6,132 nucleotides of DNA from a bacterium (lineage in GTDB: Bacteria; Vulcanimicrobiota; Vulcanimicrobiia; Vulcanimicrobiales; SCRA01), in NCBI GenBank assembly GCA_028869325.1, contig JAGWST010000301.1, positions 1 to 6,132 on the forward strand, in the 5' to 3' direction. The first letter of the stretch is position 1; each line of letters begins with the position of its first letter. Under the pieces are notes generated by a model. The model made no database searches and was not told the origin of the DNA. It was given only the letters and a program-made list of their open reading frames with translations. Below, one piece after another: positions 1 through 5,937 of this stretch. The translations under genes were made by a program, and so were the position numbers.

Positions 1-440
1 CCCCAGATCGTCCAGCCCAGCAGCGGCACGACGGCAACCATGTGAAGGACAATCCAGATAGCCGCCATCCCCAAGTTGAAACCGATCGCCTGCAGGCTCT
101 GCTTACGCACGTAGCGCTCTTTGCCCGCCGCGGTCACCAGCGCCAGCACGGCGGCCGGCCAGAGAAACGGAACGAAGCCTGCCGCGGCGAGCGCGCGCCC
201 CTCGGCGCTGCCCGCCTCCGCCACGCGGACGGGCGCCGCAGCGGGCGGCGGTTGGGGAGGCGGTTGGCTCCACGCGCCGCGCGCGCCCGCGAGGCGCGTC
301 GCGTCGTTCGCATCGAGGCGTTGTGCCAAGCGGCAGCTGCCGCAGAGCGGCCCCTCCGCAAGACACGTCGCGCACAGCGGCTGGTGACAACTGCTGCACA
401 CGCCCGCTGACGGAACGGCGTTATGGTAGTAGCAGCCCAT
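1..440 (-). CDS. Zinc-binding (B-box-like) plus DUF4870/Tic20-like membrane protein, 3' end missing
   Basis: This is the first 146 codons of a gene read leftwards and cut by the window edge; no stop is reached. The ATG at 440-438 follows a good GGAGG (complement of 450-454) with 9 nt spacing. Residues 1-36 hold paired ligands C3-x2-H6, C15-x2-C18, C23-x2-C26 and C33-x2-C36. This is the spacing of B-box/RING-type double-zinc modules found at the N-terminus of many bacterial membrane proteins. A Pro/Ala-rich linker follows (about 58-70), then a hydrophobic segment (about 83-104), a KERYVRKQSLQA loop (107-118) and a second hydrophobic segment (about 119-146). The loop with Arg and a Gln-Ala pair between two membrane helices resembles DUF4870/Tic20-like domains. 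It is probably an inner-membrane protein with a cytoplasmic zinc module. Substrate and role are unknown. It diverges from the ABC transporter gene. Confidence 0.8.
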   Translation of the reverse strand, partial: MGCYYHNAVPSAGVCSSCHQPLCATCLAEGPLCGSCRLAQRLDANDATRLAGARGAWSQPPPQPPPAAAPVRVAEAGSAEGRALAAAGFVPFLWPAAVLALVTAAGKERYVRKQSLQAIGFNLGMAAIWIVLHMVAVVPLLGWTIW

Positions 441-506
441 GATCGTGATCCTCCCAGGTCCGACGCACGGAAGGGCGTCCTCACGTTCGGAGGTACTCTC
501 GGCGGG

Positions 507-2312
507 ATGAAAAGGTTTCGCTACCGGCCCCCGGAAGCGATGTGCTCCGTGGAGACCAAGGAGACCCTTCGACGCCTTGCCCGCGAGGCGCGGCGTTACG
601 CCGGACGCCTCGCCGCCGCGCTCTTCTTCGCGGTGCTGGCTGGCCTCGGGCCGCTCTCCTACGCCAAGGCGCTCAATCCGCTCTTCAACGACGTGCTCGG
701 CGCGAGCCACGGCGCGCTGAGCGTGGCCCAGCGCTTGCGCGAGCTGTGGATCATCATCGCCTTCCTGCTGGCGGCCAACGTCATCGCGGCGGCGGCGCAG
801 TACTGCGCCAGCTATCTGACGGCGTGGAGCGGGCAGCGCTTGATCGCCGAGATGCGCGCGCGCCTCTTCGAGCGCATCGTCCACTTTCCGCTCGCGGAGT
901 TCGACCGCTGGCGGCAGGGCGAGCTCTTTGCGCGCTTTGAGCAGGATCTCCAGCTCATGACGGACGCCGTCTCGATCTCGTTACCGCAGCTCACCCAGAA
1001 CACGGTGACGTTCGTCGGGGCGGTGATCGGAATGTTCGTCACCGATTGGCGGATGGCGCTCTTTCTCTTCATCTTCGTGCCGATCGTCTATGCAGCTGTC
1101 GCCCGCTTCTCCTCGCTCATCACGACCGGTACGCACCGCGCACAGGAGTCGATCGCCGATCTCTCCTCCACGCTGATCGAGGCGTTGGGCAGCGTCCGCA
1201 CCATCAAGGCCTTCGGCCGCGAGCAGCACGAGCTGGCACGCTTCACGAACCGTAACGAGGCCTACTTCGGCTCCTACATGAAGCTCACGCAATTGCTGCT
1301 GACGCAGCCGGGCGTGGTGAGCATCTTGATGCTGGTCGCCTTCCTGGCGATCGTGGTGGTCTCCGCGCTCGAGGTGGTCGTCTTCCAGCGCCTCAACATC
1401 GGCCAGGTCTTCCAGTTTTGGACGCTGGTGGTCTTGGCCAGTAACCCGCTCAACCGCGGCGCCAACTTCGTCGGCGACTTGGCCAAGGCTACCGTGGGCG
1501 CTGGGCGTATCTTCACGGTCCTCGATGCGCCGGTGGAGAACCCCGCCGCGCCCGGCGCGCAACGGCTGCTCGCACCGTGTGGCGAGGTGAGCTTCGCGGA
1601 GGTCTCGTTCATCTTTCCCGGTACCGAGGAGCCGGCGCTGCGTCAGATATCGTTCGCTGCGCGACCGGGCGAGACCGTGGCCCTGGTCGGCCCAAGCGGC
1701 GCCGGCAAGACGACGCTGGTCAATCTCATTCCGCGCTTCTACGAGCCGACCGGCGGGCGTGTGATGATCGACGGTGTCGACGCGCGCTCCCTCTCGCTCG
1801 CGGACCTGCGCTCGGCGATTGCTCTCGTGCCGCAGGAGCCGCAGCTCTTCGGCGAGAGTGTGGAGGAGAACATCCGCTACGGCCGGCTGGATGCCACCCC
1901 GGCGGAGATTCGTCGCGCGGCGGAGCTGGCCAACGTCACGGAGTTCGTCGACGAGCTGCCCGACGGCATGGCGACGCACGTCGGTGAGCGCGGCGTGCGC
2001 CTCTCAGGTGGACAGCGGCAACGGATCGCTATCGCCCGCGCGATCCTGCGCGATCCGCGTATCCTGATTCTGGATGAGGCGACGAGCGCGCTGGATTCGC
2101 ACTCGGAGCGCCTGATCGCCCAGGCCCTGGACCACCTGCTGGCGGGGCGCACGACGTTCATCATCGCGCACCGGCTCTCGACGATCCGGCGCGCGACACG
2201 CATCCTCTACTTGGAGGCCGGTCGCGTGATCGAGGAGGGCAGCCACCAGGATCTCCTGGCACGCAACGGCGCCTACGCGCGCCTCTACGCCGTCCAGTTC
2301 AGCGGCACCTGA
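507..2312 (+). CDS. ABC half-transporter, exporter type (fused membrane and ATPase domains, MsbA-like)
   Basis: The 601-residue protein has the usual length of a type IV ABC exporter half-molecule, which works as a homo- or heterodimer in the inner membrane. Membrane segments lie at about residues 34-56, 80-104, 163-180, 182-200, 268-292 and 298-318. The coupling stretch RTIKAFGRE (231-239) is typical. The ATPase domain has an A-loop aromatic (Phe370, often Tyr), Walker A GPSGAGKT (395-402), Q-loop Gln443, signature LSGGQRQR (499-506), Walker B ILILDE (519-524), a SALD D-loop (527-530) and the switch His555. All catalytic positions are present, so it should be active. The frame is open back to an ATG at 423, but that start would overlap the opposite gene. 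The ATG at 507 has GGAGG at 489-493 (13 nt, rather long); an ATG at 540 is also possible. Lipid, peptide or drug export are all possible; the substrate cannot be told. Confidence 0.93.
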   Translation: MKRFRYRPPEAMCSVETKETLRRLAREARRYAGRLAAALFFAVLAGLGPLSYAKALNPLFNDVLGASHGALSVAQRLRELWIIIAFLLAANVIAAAAQYCASYLTAWSGQRLIAEMRARLFERIVHFPLAEFDRWRQGELFARFEQDLQLMTDAVSISLPQLTQNTVTFVGAVIGMFVTDWRMALFLFIFVPIVYAAVARFSSLITTGTHRAQESIADLSSTLIEALGSVRTIKAFGREQHELARFTNRNEAYFGSYMKLTQLLLTQPGVVSILMLVAFLAIVVVSALEVVVFQRLNIGQVFQFWTLVVLASNPLNRGANFVGDLAKATVGAGRIFTVLDAPVENPAAPGAQRLLAPCGEVSFAEVSFIFPGTEEPALRQISFAARPGETVALVGPSGAGKTTLVNLIPRFYEPTGGRVMIDGVDARSLSLADLRSAIALVPQEPQLFGESVEENIRYGRLDATPAEIRRAAELANVTEFVDELPDGMATHVGERGVRLSGGQRQRIAIARAILRDPRILILDEATSALDSHSERLIAQALDHLLAGRTTFIIAHRLSTIRRATRILYLEAGRVIEEGSHQDLLARNGAYARLYAVQFSGT

Positions 2313-2320
2313 GGGGGTGC

Positions 2321-2335
2321 GCCGGACGGGCCGGC
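2321..2335. terminator. Possible short bidirectional terminator hairpin
   Basis: The 23-bp gap between the convergent ABC transporter and receptor genes contains a GCCGG (2321-2325) / CCGGC (2331-2335) stem with a 5-nt loop. The stem is only 5 bp and no T-run follows on either strand. Termination is therefore inferred mainly from the convergent gene ends. Confidence 0.3.
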
Positions 2336-4513
2336 TCAGCGGCCGAAGCTGCTGCGCAGATCGAGCCATATCTGGGCCGGTGGCGCAAGGCGATCGACGC
2401 TGGTGAGATAGCTCGCGTTGGCGAGGTTCGTCGCGTGGATGCCCAGCGCGAGGGTCGAAGAGAGCGGCATGTCGAGGGAGGCCGCGAGCAAGATCGCGCT
2501 GCCCAGCGGCTCGCGATTCAGATCGTCGGCATATGTTTGGCCCAGCAGCGTGCCGGCGAGCGAGAGGCTCACGCCGGAGGGCCAGTGCGCGATCGCCGTG
2601 ATGCTCCCCTCGCGGTCGGGAATGAAGGGAAGGCGATTGCCGACATCTCGGGTCGGACCGTTCACCACGCGCGCGTACTGCGAGAGGTAGCTAGCGCGCA
2701 GCGACCAGCGCCGTCCCAGATCGCCCTCCCAACCCAGCTCGTAGCCGTCCGTGGCCGTGCGCTCGACGTTCTCGCGCGTCTGGATGTTCGCCGCCGTGGT
2801 GACGAAGGCGATCGCTTCATTGACGCGCGTTCCGGTGAGCTCGGCAAAGAGGCGGCCGCTTGGCAGCAGCGCGTCCAGGCCGACGTTGCGCGTGGTGCTG
2901 CGCTCGGCACCCAAGAGCGGATTCGGATTGAACGACATCGCGGCGATGCGGAAGCCGCGGTAGAGCTCGTTCAAGAACGGCGCGCGGAAGCCAACGCCTT
3001 CGGAGGCGTGCAGCGCGAGCGCCGGCGTGAGGCTGTAACGGAGGGCCAGAAACGGCGAGCCGGCGCTGAAACGCTGGGCCGGCGCCGCTGCGCTGGTCAG
3101 AGAGCCGGTGGTCGAGACCGTCTCGCCGCGCAACGCGCCGATCACGTCGAGGCGCCCCTGCTCGTGCTCGTCGGAGAGCGCCAATGCCGCGTGCGCCTGG
3201 CGCCCGCCGCCGGCGCTCTGCAGCGCTCCGCTGGCCGGGCTCACCTGTGTGTAGGATCCGTTGATGACACGCAGGCTGGTCTGCGCGCGCAACACGTCGT
3301 GAGCCCAAGCGTGCGACCACGCCACGCCGCCCCCGTCGTCATGACTCGGAATCGTCTGCCGGTAGAGCGGGACGCCGGGACTCTTGGGAAAGATGTCGGC
3401 GTTGTTGACCAGCGTTCCGTTGCGCGTGAAGCCGGAGATCTGCCAGGTACTGCCGCCGTGGGCCGCGCGATAGGAGAGCGCCTCTTGCCACCCCGACTCC
3501 TCGTCGTTGTAGTTCGGCCGCCCCGTGTTCTGGTAATCGTCGAAGGTCTTGACGGAGAGGCCCAGCGCGCGCGCACTTCCCAACGGGAGGTCGACGGCGA
3601 TGCCCAGATCGTCGCTGCGCGAGGCGCTGCGTCCGTCGACGCCGCTGCGGTAGCCGGGAGGCGCCGCGGCATAGCCGCCGTCGAAGCGCTGCGAGACGAA
3701 GAGCCGCGTCGCCGCGCTTCCCACGGTGCCGCCCAGCGAGAGCGTCTGCGCGCTGCCGCCGTTGGGCCCGATACCGTATTGCGCGAAGCCCTGTGCCGTG
3801 CGGCTGGGACGCAGCGTCCGAATGTCGACCACGCCGCCGACGGCGCCGGAGCCATAGAGTGCCGAGGCGGCGTCGCGCAGCAACTCGACGCTGGCGACGC
3901 TGAGCGGCGAGATCGCCGGCCACTCGATCCAGCCGCCGAAGCCGTTCTCAGCCGGCAGCCCGTCCACCAGAACGAGACCGCGATCCTGACCGGCGCCGCC
4001 GATCGAGGCACGCAGCTGCGTCGGGTTGGTCACCGTACTGTTGCTGCGCGCTTCGTCGAAGCCGGGGAGCGCGCTCAACAGACCGTCCGCCGTGGTGGGC
4101 GCGAGCGCCTTCACCGCCGTCGCGTCGAGGCTGAGCGCGGTGACCGGGAGCAGGTGCAGGTCGCGTGGTGAGCCGGTCACGACGCTGACCCTCTCGATCA
4201 CTCTCAAGTCCGTGGAGAGCGTGACGATGGTGGTCCCGCCGGAGGTGATGTGGAGCACCGCGGCACGGTATCCCGGGGCGCTCACGGAGGCATCGAGCGG
4301 CGCCGGGAACGGCGCCGCTGCGCGCCCCTGCGCGTCGGTGCGAACGTTCGCTTGCTCTTCGACGGTGCGCAGATCGACGCTGGCCCCGGCGATGGGCGCG
4401 CCCGCATCGCTCTCTACGACGATTGTCGGCAGAGGCGCGGCGGAGAGGCTCGTTGGAGCCGCGAGCAGCGCCGCAAACGCGAGCACACCGAGAGGCCTTC
4501 GCATGCCGCCCAT
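2336..4513 (-). CDS. TonB-dependent outer-membrane receptor with N-terminal carboxypeptidase-regulatory-like domain
   Basis: The 725-residue product is a TonB-dependent receptor, a 22-stranded outer-membrane barrel with a plug that takes up a scarce ligand using TonB energy. Residues 1-25 form a signal peptide (MRRP basic start, hydrophobic core, likely cleavage near SLSA-AP). Residues about 28-100 look like a carboxypeptidase-regulatory/Ig-like domain (GAPIAGASVDL, then TDAQGRA and APGY). ERVSVVTG (107-114) resembles a TonB box. The plug covers about 117-233 and shows LVLVDGLPAENGF, VASVELLRDAASALYGSGAVGGVVDIRT in two parts. The barrel fills the rest and ends in AQIWLDLRSSFGR; the last residue is Arg, where Phe or Trp is common. 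The start at 4513 is chosen because GGAG lies 6 nt upstream; an in-frame ATG at 4504 is the alternative. No TonB, ExbB, ExbD or periplasmic binding gene is nearby, so the ligand is unknown. Confidence 0.93.
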   Translation of the reverse strand: MGGMRRPLGVLAFAALLAAPTSLSAAPLPTIVVESDAGAPIAGASVDLRTVEEQANVRTDAQGRAAAPFPAPLDASVSAPGYRAAVLHITSGGTTIVTLSTDLRVIERVSVVTGSPRDLHLLPVTALSLDATAVKALAPTTADGLLSALPGFDEARSNSTVTNPTQLRASIGGAGQDRGLVLVDGLPAENGFGGWIEWPAISPLSVASVELLRDAASALYGSGAVGGVVDIRTLRPSRTAQGFAQYGIGPNGGSAQTLSLGGTVGSAATRLFVSQRFDGGYAAAPPGYRSGVDGRSASRSDDLGIAVDLPLGSARALGLSVKTFDDYQNTGRPNYNDEESGWQEALSYRAAHGGSTWQISGFTRNGTLVNNADIFPKSPGVPLYRQTIPSHDDGGGVAWSHAWAHDVLRAQTSLRVINGSYTQVSPASGALQSAGGGRQAHAALALSDEHEQGRLDVIGALRGETVSTTGSLTSAAAPAQRFSAGSPFLALRYSLTPALALHASEGVGFRAPFLNELYRGFRIAAMSFNPNPLLGAERSTTRNVGLDALLPSGRLFAELTGTRVNEAIAFVTTAANIQTRENVERTATDGYELGWEGDLGRRWSLRASYLSQYARVVNGPTRDVGNRLPFIPDREGSITAIAHWPSGVSLSLAGTLLGQTYADDLNREPLGSAILLAASLDMPLSSTLALGIHATNLANASYLTSVDRLAPPAQIWLDLRSSFGR

Positions 4514-4519
4514 GCTTCG

Positions 4520-4523
4520 CTCC
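4520..4523 (-). promoter_or_regulatory. Ribosome binding site that decides the receptor start
   Basis: On the minus strand GGAG lies 6 nt before the ATG at 4513 and 15 nt before the ATG at 4504, so it favours the upstream start (MGGMRRP). Confidence 0.6.
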
Positions 4524-4539
4524 GGGCGCGATGGCGCCC
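4524..4539 (-). promoter_or_regulatory. Leader hairpin directly before the receptor ribosome binding site
   Basis: GGGCGC (4524-4529) and GCGCCC (4534-4539) make a perfect 6-bp stem with a 4-nt loop. In the minus-strand mRNA this stem ends exactly where the GGAG begins, so it could stack against the ribosome site or limit access to it. No regulatory ligand or protein is identifiable, and a stem this short can arise by chance in GC-rich DNA. Confidence 0.3.
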
Positions 4540-4567
4540 CTTCGCGGCCTGAGCCCACCCGGGGACC

Positions 4568-4595
4568 TAAAGCTCTGGCCCGTGCGGACCGATAG
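4568..4595 (+). promoter_or_regulatory. Sigma-28/sigma-D-type flagellar promoter for flgB-flgC-fliE
   Basis: TAAA at 4568-4571 is followed after 16 bp by ACCGATAG (4588-4595). The sigma-28 (FliA)/sigma-D consensus is TAAA, about 14-16 bp, then GCCGATAA or GCCGATAT. The -35 element matches fully, and the CCGATA core of the -10 matches fully. The site faces the rod operon. The -10 ends 8 bp before the flgB ATG, so transcription would start at or a few bases before the start codon. The match is seen in the sequence; use by sigma-28 is inferred. Confidence 0.6.
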
Positions 4596-4603
4596 CCCAA
4601 ACG

Positions 4604-5029
4604 ATGGCAGATCGTCTCTTCGGCGCCGATATCTCCATGCTCGGGAACGCTCTCGAGGGCGCGAGCCGCGCCCAGACCGCGATCGCGAACAACCTGGCCA
4701 ACGTGAACACCCCGGGCTATCAGCGCTCGGAGGTCTCCTTCAAGGATGCGCTGGCGAAGAGCATGGGGGCCGAGCCGGATTCCGGCCAGCTGCCGTTGAC
4801 CGTCGACAATCCGATGCACATCGCGATTGGCGGTTACGCCCCGCCAGTTCCGTTTCAGCCGGACGTCATCGTCGACCGCGGCACGCAGATGCGCATCGAC
4901 GGCTCGAACGTCGATCCCGACGCCGAGATGGCGAAGCTCTCGGAGAACTCCATCTACAGCGGGGCCGTCGCACAGTACCTGCAGGCCGGCTTCGCGCGGC
5001 TGCGTGAGGCGATCCAGGAGCGGTTCTAA
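4604..5029 (+). CDS. flgB: Flagellar basal-body proximal rod protein FlgB
   Basis: FlgB is a proximal rod subunit of the flagellar drive shaft. It is exported by the flagellar type III apparatus and sits between the MS ring/FliE and FlgC. The 141-residue product has normal length. LFGADISMLGNALEGASRAQ starts the rod-type N-terminal helix, IANNLANVNTPGYQ (27-40) is the family signature of flagellar axial proteins, and SFKDAL (45-50) follows. The C-terminus (about 108-141, with ENSIYSGAVAQYLQ and FARLREAI) is the matching C-terminal helix. No Shine-Dalgarno sequence precedes the ATG; the sigma-28-like promoter lies immediately upstream instead. Starting at the next Met (residue 12) would remove conserved N-terminal residues and would also lack a ribosome site. 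It is the first gene of the operon, 6 bp before flgC. Confidence 0.95.
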   Translation: MADRLFGADISMLGNALEGASRAQTAIANNLANVNTPGYQRSEVSFKDALAKSMGAEPDSGQLPLTVDNPMHIAIGGYAPPVPFQPDVIVDRGTQMRIDGSNVDPDAEMAKLSENSIYSGAVAQYLQAGFARLREAIQERF

Positions 5030-5035
5030 GAGACG

Positions 5036-5503
5036 ATGGGCTTCTACGACTCGATCGATATCAGCGCTAGCGGCCTGACCGCCGAGCGCCTCGCGATGGA
5101 CGTGATCGCGAACAACATCGCCAACGCACAGACGACGCGGACCCCGCAGGGCGGCCCGTTCAAGCGCCAGTTGGTCGTCTTCGCGCAGCAGCAGTCCGCC
5201 GCGCAAGGCGAGAGTTTCGTCCCCGACCCCGTTCCCGGCGACCCGCACCGGGATGGCGGCAGCGCCTCGCTCGGCGGAGTGCAGGCCGTTGGCATCGTGC
5301 AAGACACCAGCCCCGACCGTCTGGCCTACGAGCCTGGCAATCCCGATGCGGACGCCAACGGCTACGTGCACTACCCCAACGTGCAGGTGGTGAAGGAGAT
5401 GGTCGACCTGATGGCCGCCAGTCGCGCCTATCAAGCCAATGTGACGGCGATTCAGCAGACAAAAGTCCTGAGCGCCGACGTCCTCAATGTGTTGAGAGCA
5501 TGA
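5036..5503 (+). CDS. flgC: Flagellar basal-body proximal rod protein FlgC
   Basis: FlgC is the second proximal rod subunit, stacked with FlgB, FlgF and FliE. The 155-residue product is slightly longer than many FlgC proteins. DISASGLTAERLAMDVIANN (8-27) with IANAQTTRTPQGGPFKR (28-44) is the typical N-terminal rod motif. GIVQDTSPDRLAYEPGNPDA (86-105) then GYVHYPNVQVVKEMVDLM (109-126), SRAYQANV (129-136) and LSADVLNVLRA (145-155) are the conserved C-terminal half. AGGAG at 5016-5020, inside the end of flgB, is the likely ribosome site although 15 nt away; AAGAGA at 5028-5033 is nearer but weak. The 6-bp gap to flgB and the 4-base overlap with fliE suggest translational coupling. Confidence 0.97.
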   Translation: MGFYDSIDISASGLTAERLAMDVIANNIANAQTTRTPQGGPFKRQLVVFAQQQSAAQGESFVPDPVPGDPHRDGGSASLGGVQAVGIVQDTSPDRLAYEPGNPDADANGYVHYPNVQVVKEMVDLMAASRAYQANVTAIQQTKVLSADVLNVLRA

Positions 5504-5844
5504 ATCTGCCGTCGTTCTCGGAGGCGATACGCAGCGTCAAGCCCGATACCTTCGTTCCGGATCTTCCGGCCGGCGGGGGAGCCCCCGTAGGCGTCGCCGG
5601 CGTCGCACCGGCTCCCGCGGAGCGGCCATCGTTCAAGGAGACGCTGGGTCAGATGCTGGGCGAGGTCAACACCAAGATGGAGACGGCGCAGAGCAACGTG
5701 CGCGACTACTCCGAGGGCAAGACCAACGATCTCGTCAAGGTGACCACCAGCGTGGAGGAGGCGAATCTGGCCTTCCAGTTCACGGTCGCTCTGCAGAACA
5801 AGCTGATCACGGCGTACCAGCAGATCTCCACCATGCAGATGTAG
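5500..5844 (+). CDS. fliE: Flagellar hook-basal body complex protein FliE
   Basis: FliE is the small adaptor that joins the MS ring (FliF) to the proximal rod and is the first axial protein exported. The product has 114 residues, normal for the family. The first 43 residues are variable, with a Gly/Ala/Pro-rich stretch (22-43). The conserved part begins at SFKETLGQMLGEVN (44-57), continues through DYSEGKTNDLVKVTTSVEEA (69-88) and ends with LQNKLITAYQQISTMQM (98-114), the typical FliE C-terminus. The ATG shares ATGA with the flgC stop, so translation is probably coupled. It is the last gene visible in the operon, and GC-rich hairpins follow. Confidence 0.95.
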   Translation: MNLPSFSEAIRSVKPDTFVPDLPAGGGAPVGVAGVAPAPAERPSFKETLGQMLGEVNTKMETAQSNVRDYSEGKTNDLVKVTTSVEEANLAFQFTVALQNKLITAYQQISTMQM

Positions 5845-5881
5845 CCCCGGCGCCCCCACGCCGACCTCGGCATCGCCGGGG
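5845..5881 (+). terminator. Nested GC-rich hairpin right after fliE
   Basis: CCCCGGCG (5845-5852), directly after the fliE stop codon, pairs with CGCCGGGG (5874-5881). An inner GCCGA/TCGGC stem (5860-5864/5867-5871) sits within the loop. A smaller GGGGGA/TCCCCC stem follows at 5884-5889/5893-5898. No T-run follows, so this may protect the mRNA 3' end or weaken readthrough rather than act as a classical intrinsic terminator. Confidence 0.45.
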
Positions 5882-5902
5882 AAGGGGGACCTTCCCCCGA
5901 GT

Positions 5903-5937
5903 ATGCGGGCCGCGTCCCACGACAACGCGGCCCGCAT
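5903..5937. terminator. Strong hairpin with perfect 13-bp stem, likely bidirectional terminator
   Basis: ATGCGGGCCGCGT (5903-5915) is the exact reverse complement of 5925-5937, with a 9-nt loop (5916-5924). It lies 59 bp after the fliE stop. The stem is too long and perfect to be likely by chance. It lacks a T-run on either side, as is common in GC-rich genomes, so it could end transcription from both directions or be a REP-like palindrome. Confidence 0.6.

Noticed and set aside
42..410. Plus-strand open frame at the left edge, together with short overlapping frames
   Set aside because: The minus strand has the ordered Cys/His pairs, membrane segments and ribosome site; the plus frame is only Arg/Ala-rich.
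423..506. 28-residue N-terminal extension of the ABC transporter from the ATG at 423
   Set aside because: It would overlap the first codons of the opposite gene, has no ribosome binding site and adds residues atypical for the family.
981..1979. 332-codon minus-strand open frame inside the ABC transporter gene
   Set aside because: It is a shadow of the transporter, rich in Arg, His, Asp and Glu, with no recognisable fold or start signal.
2435..4171. 578-codon plus-strand open frame antisense to the receptor
   Set aside because: The product is a low-complexity Arg/Ala/Glu-rich sequence with no domain. The opposite strand encodes a clear TonB receptor across the whole stretch. GC-rich third positions remove stops from the antisense frame.
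4514..5434. Upstream extension of the receptor frame on the minus strand, making a protein of 1032 residues
   Set aside because: The extension runs antisense through flgB and flgC, which are certain genes. The signal peptide and the GGAG site place the real start at 4513.
5452..5937. Minus-strand open frame antisense to fliE
   Set aside because: It covers the conserved fliE gene and the terminator hairpins and shows no family resemblance.
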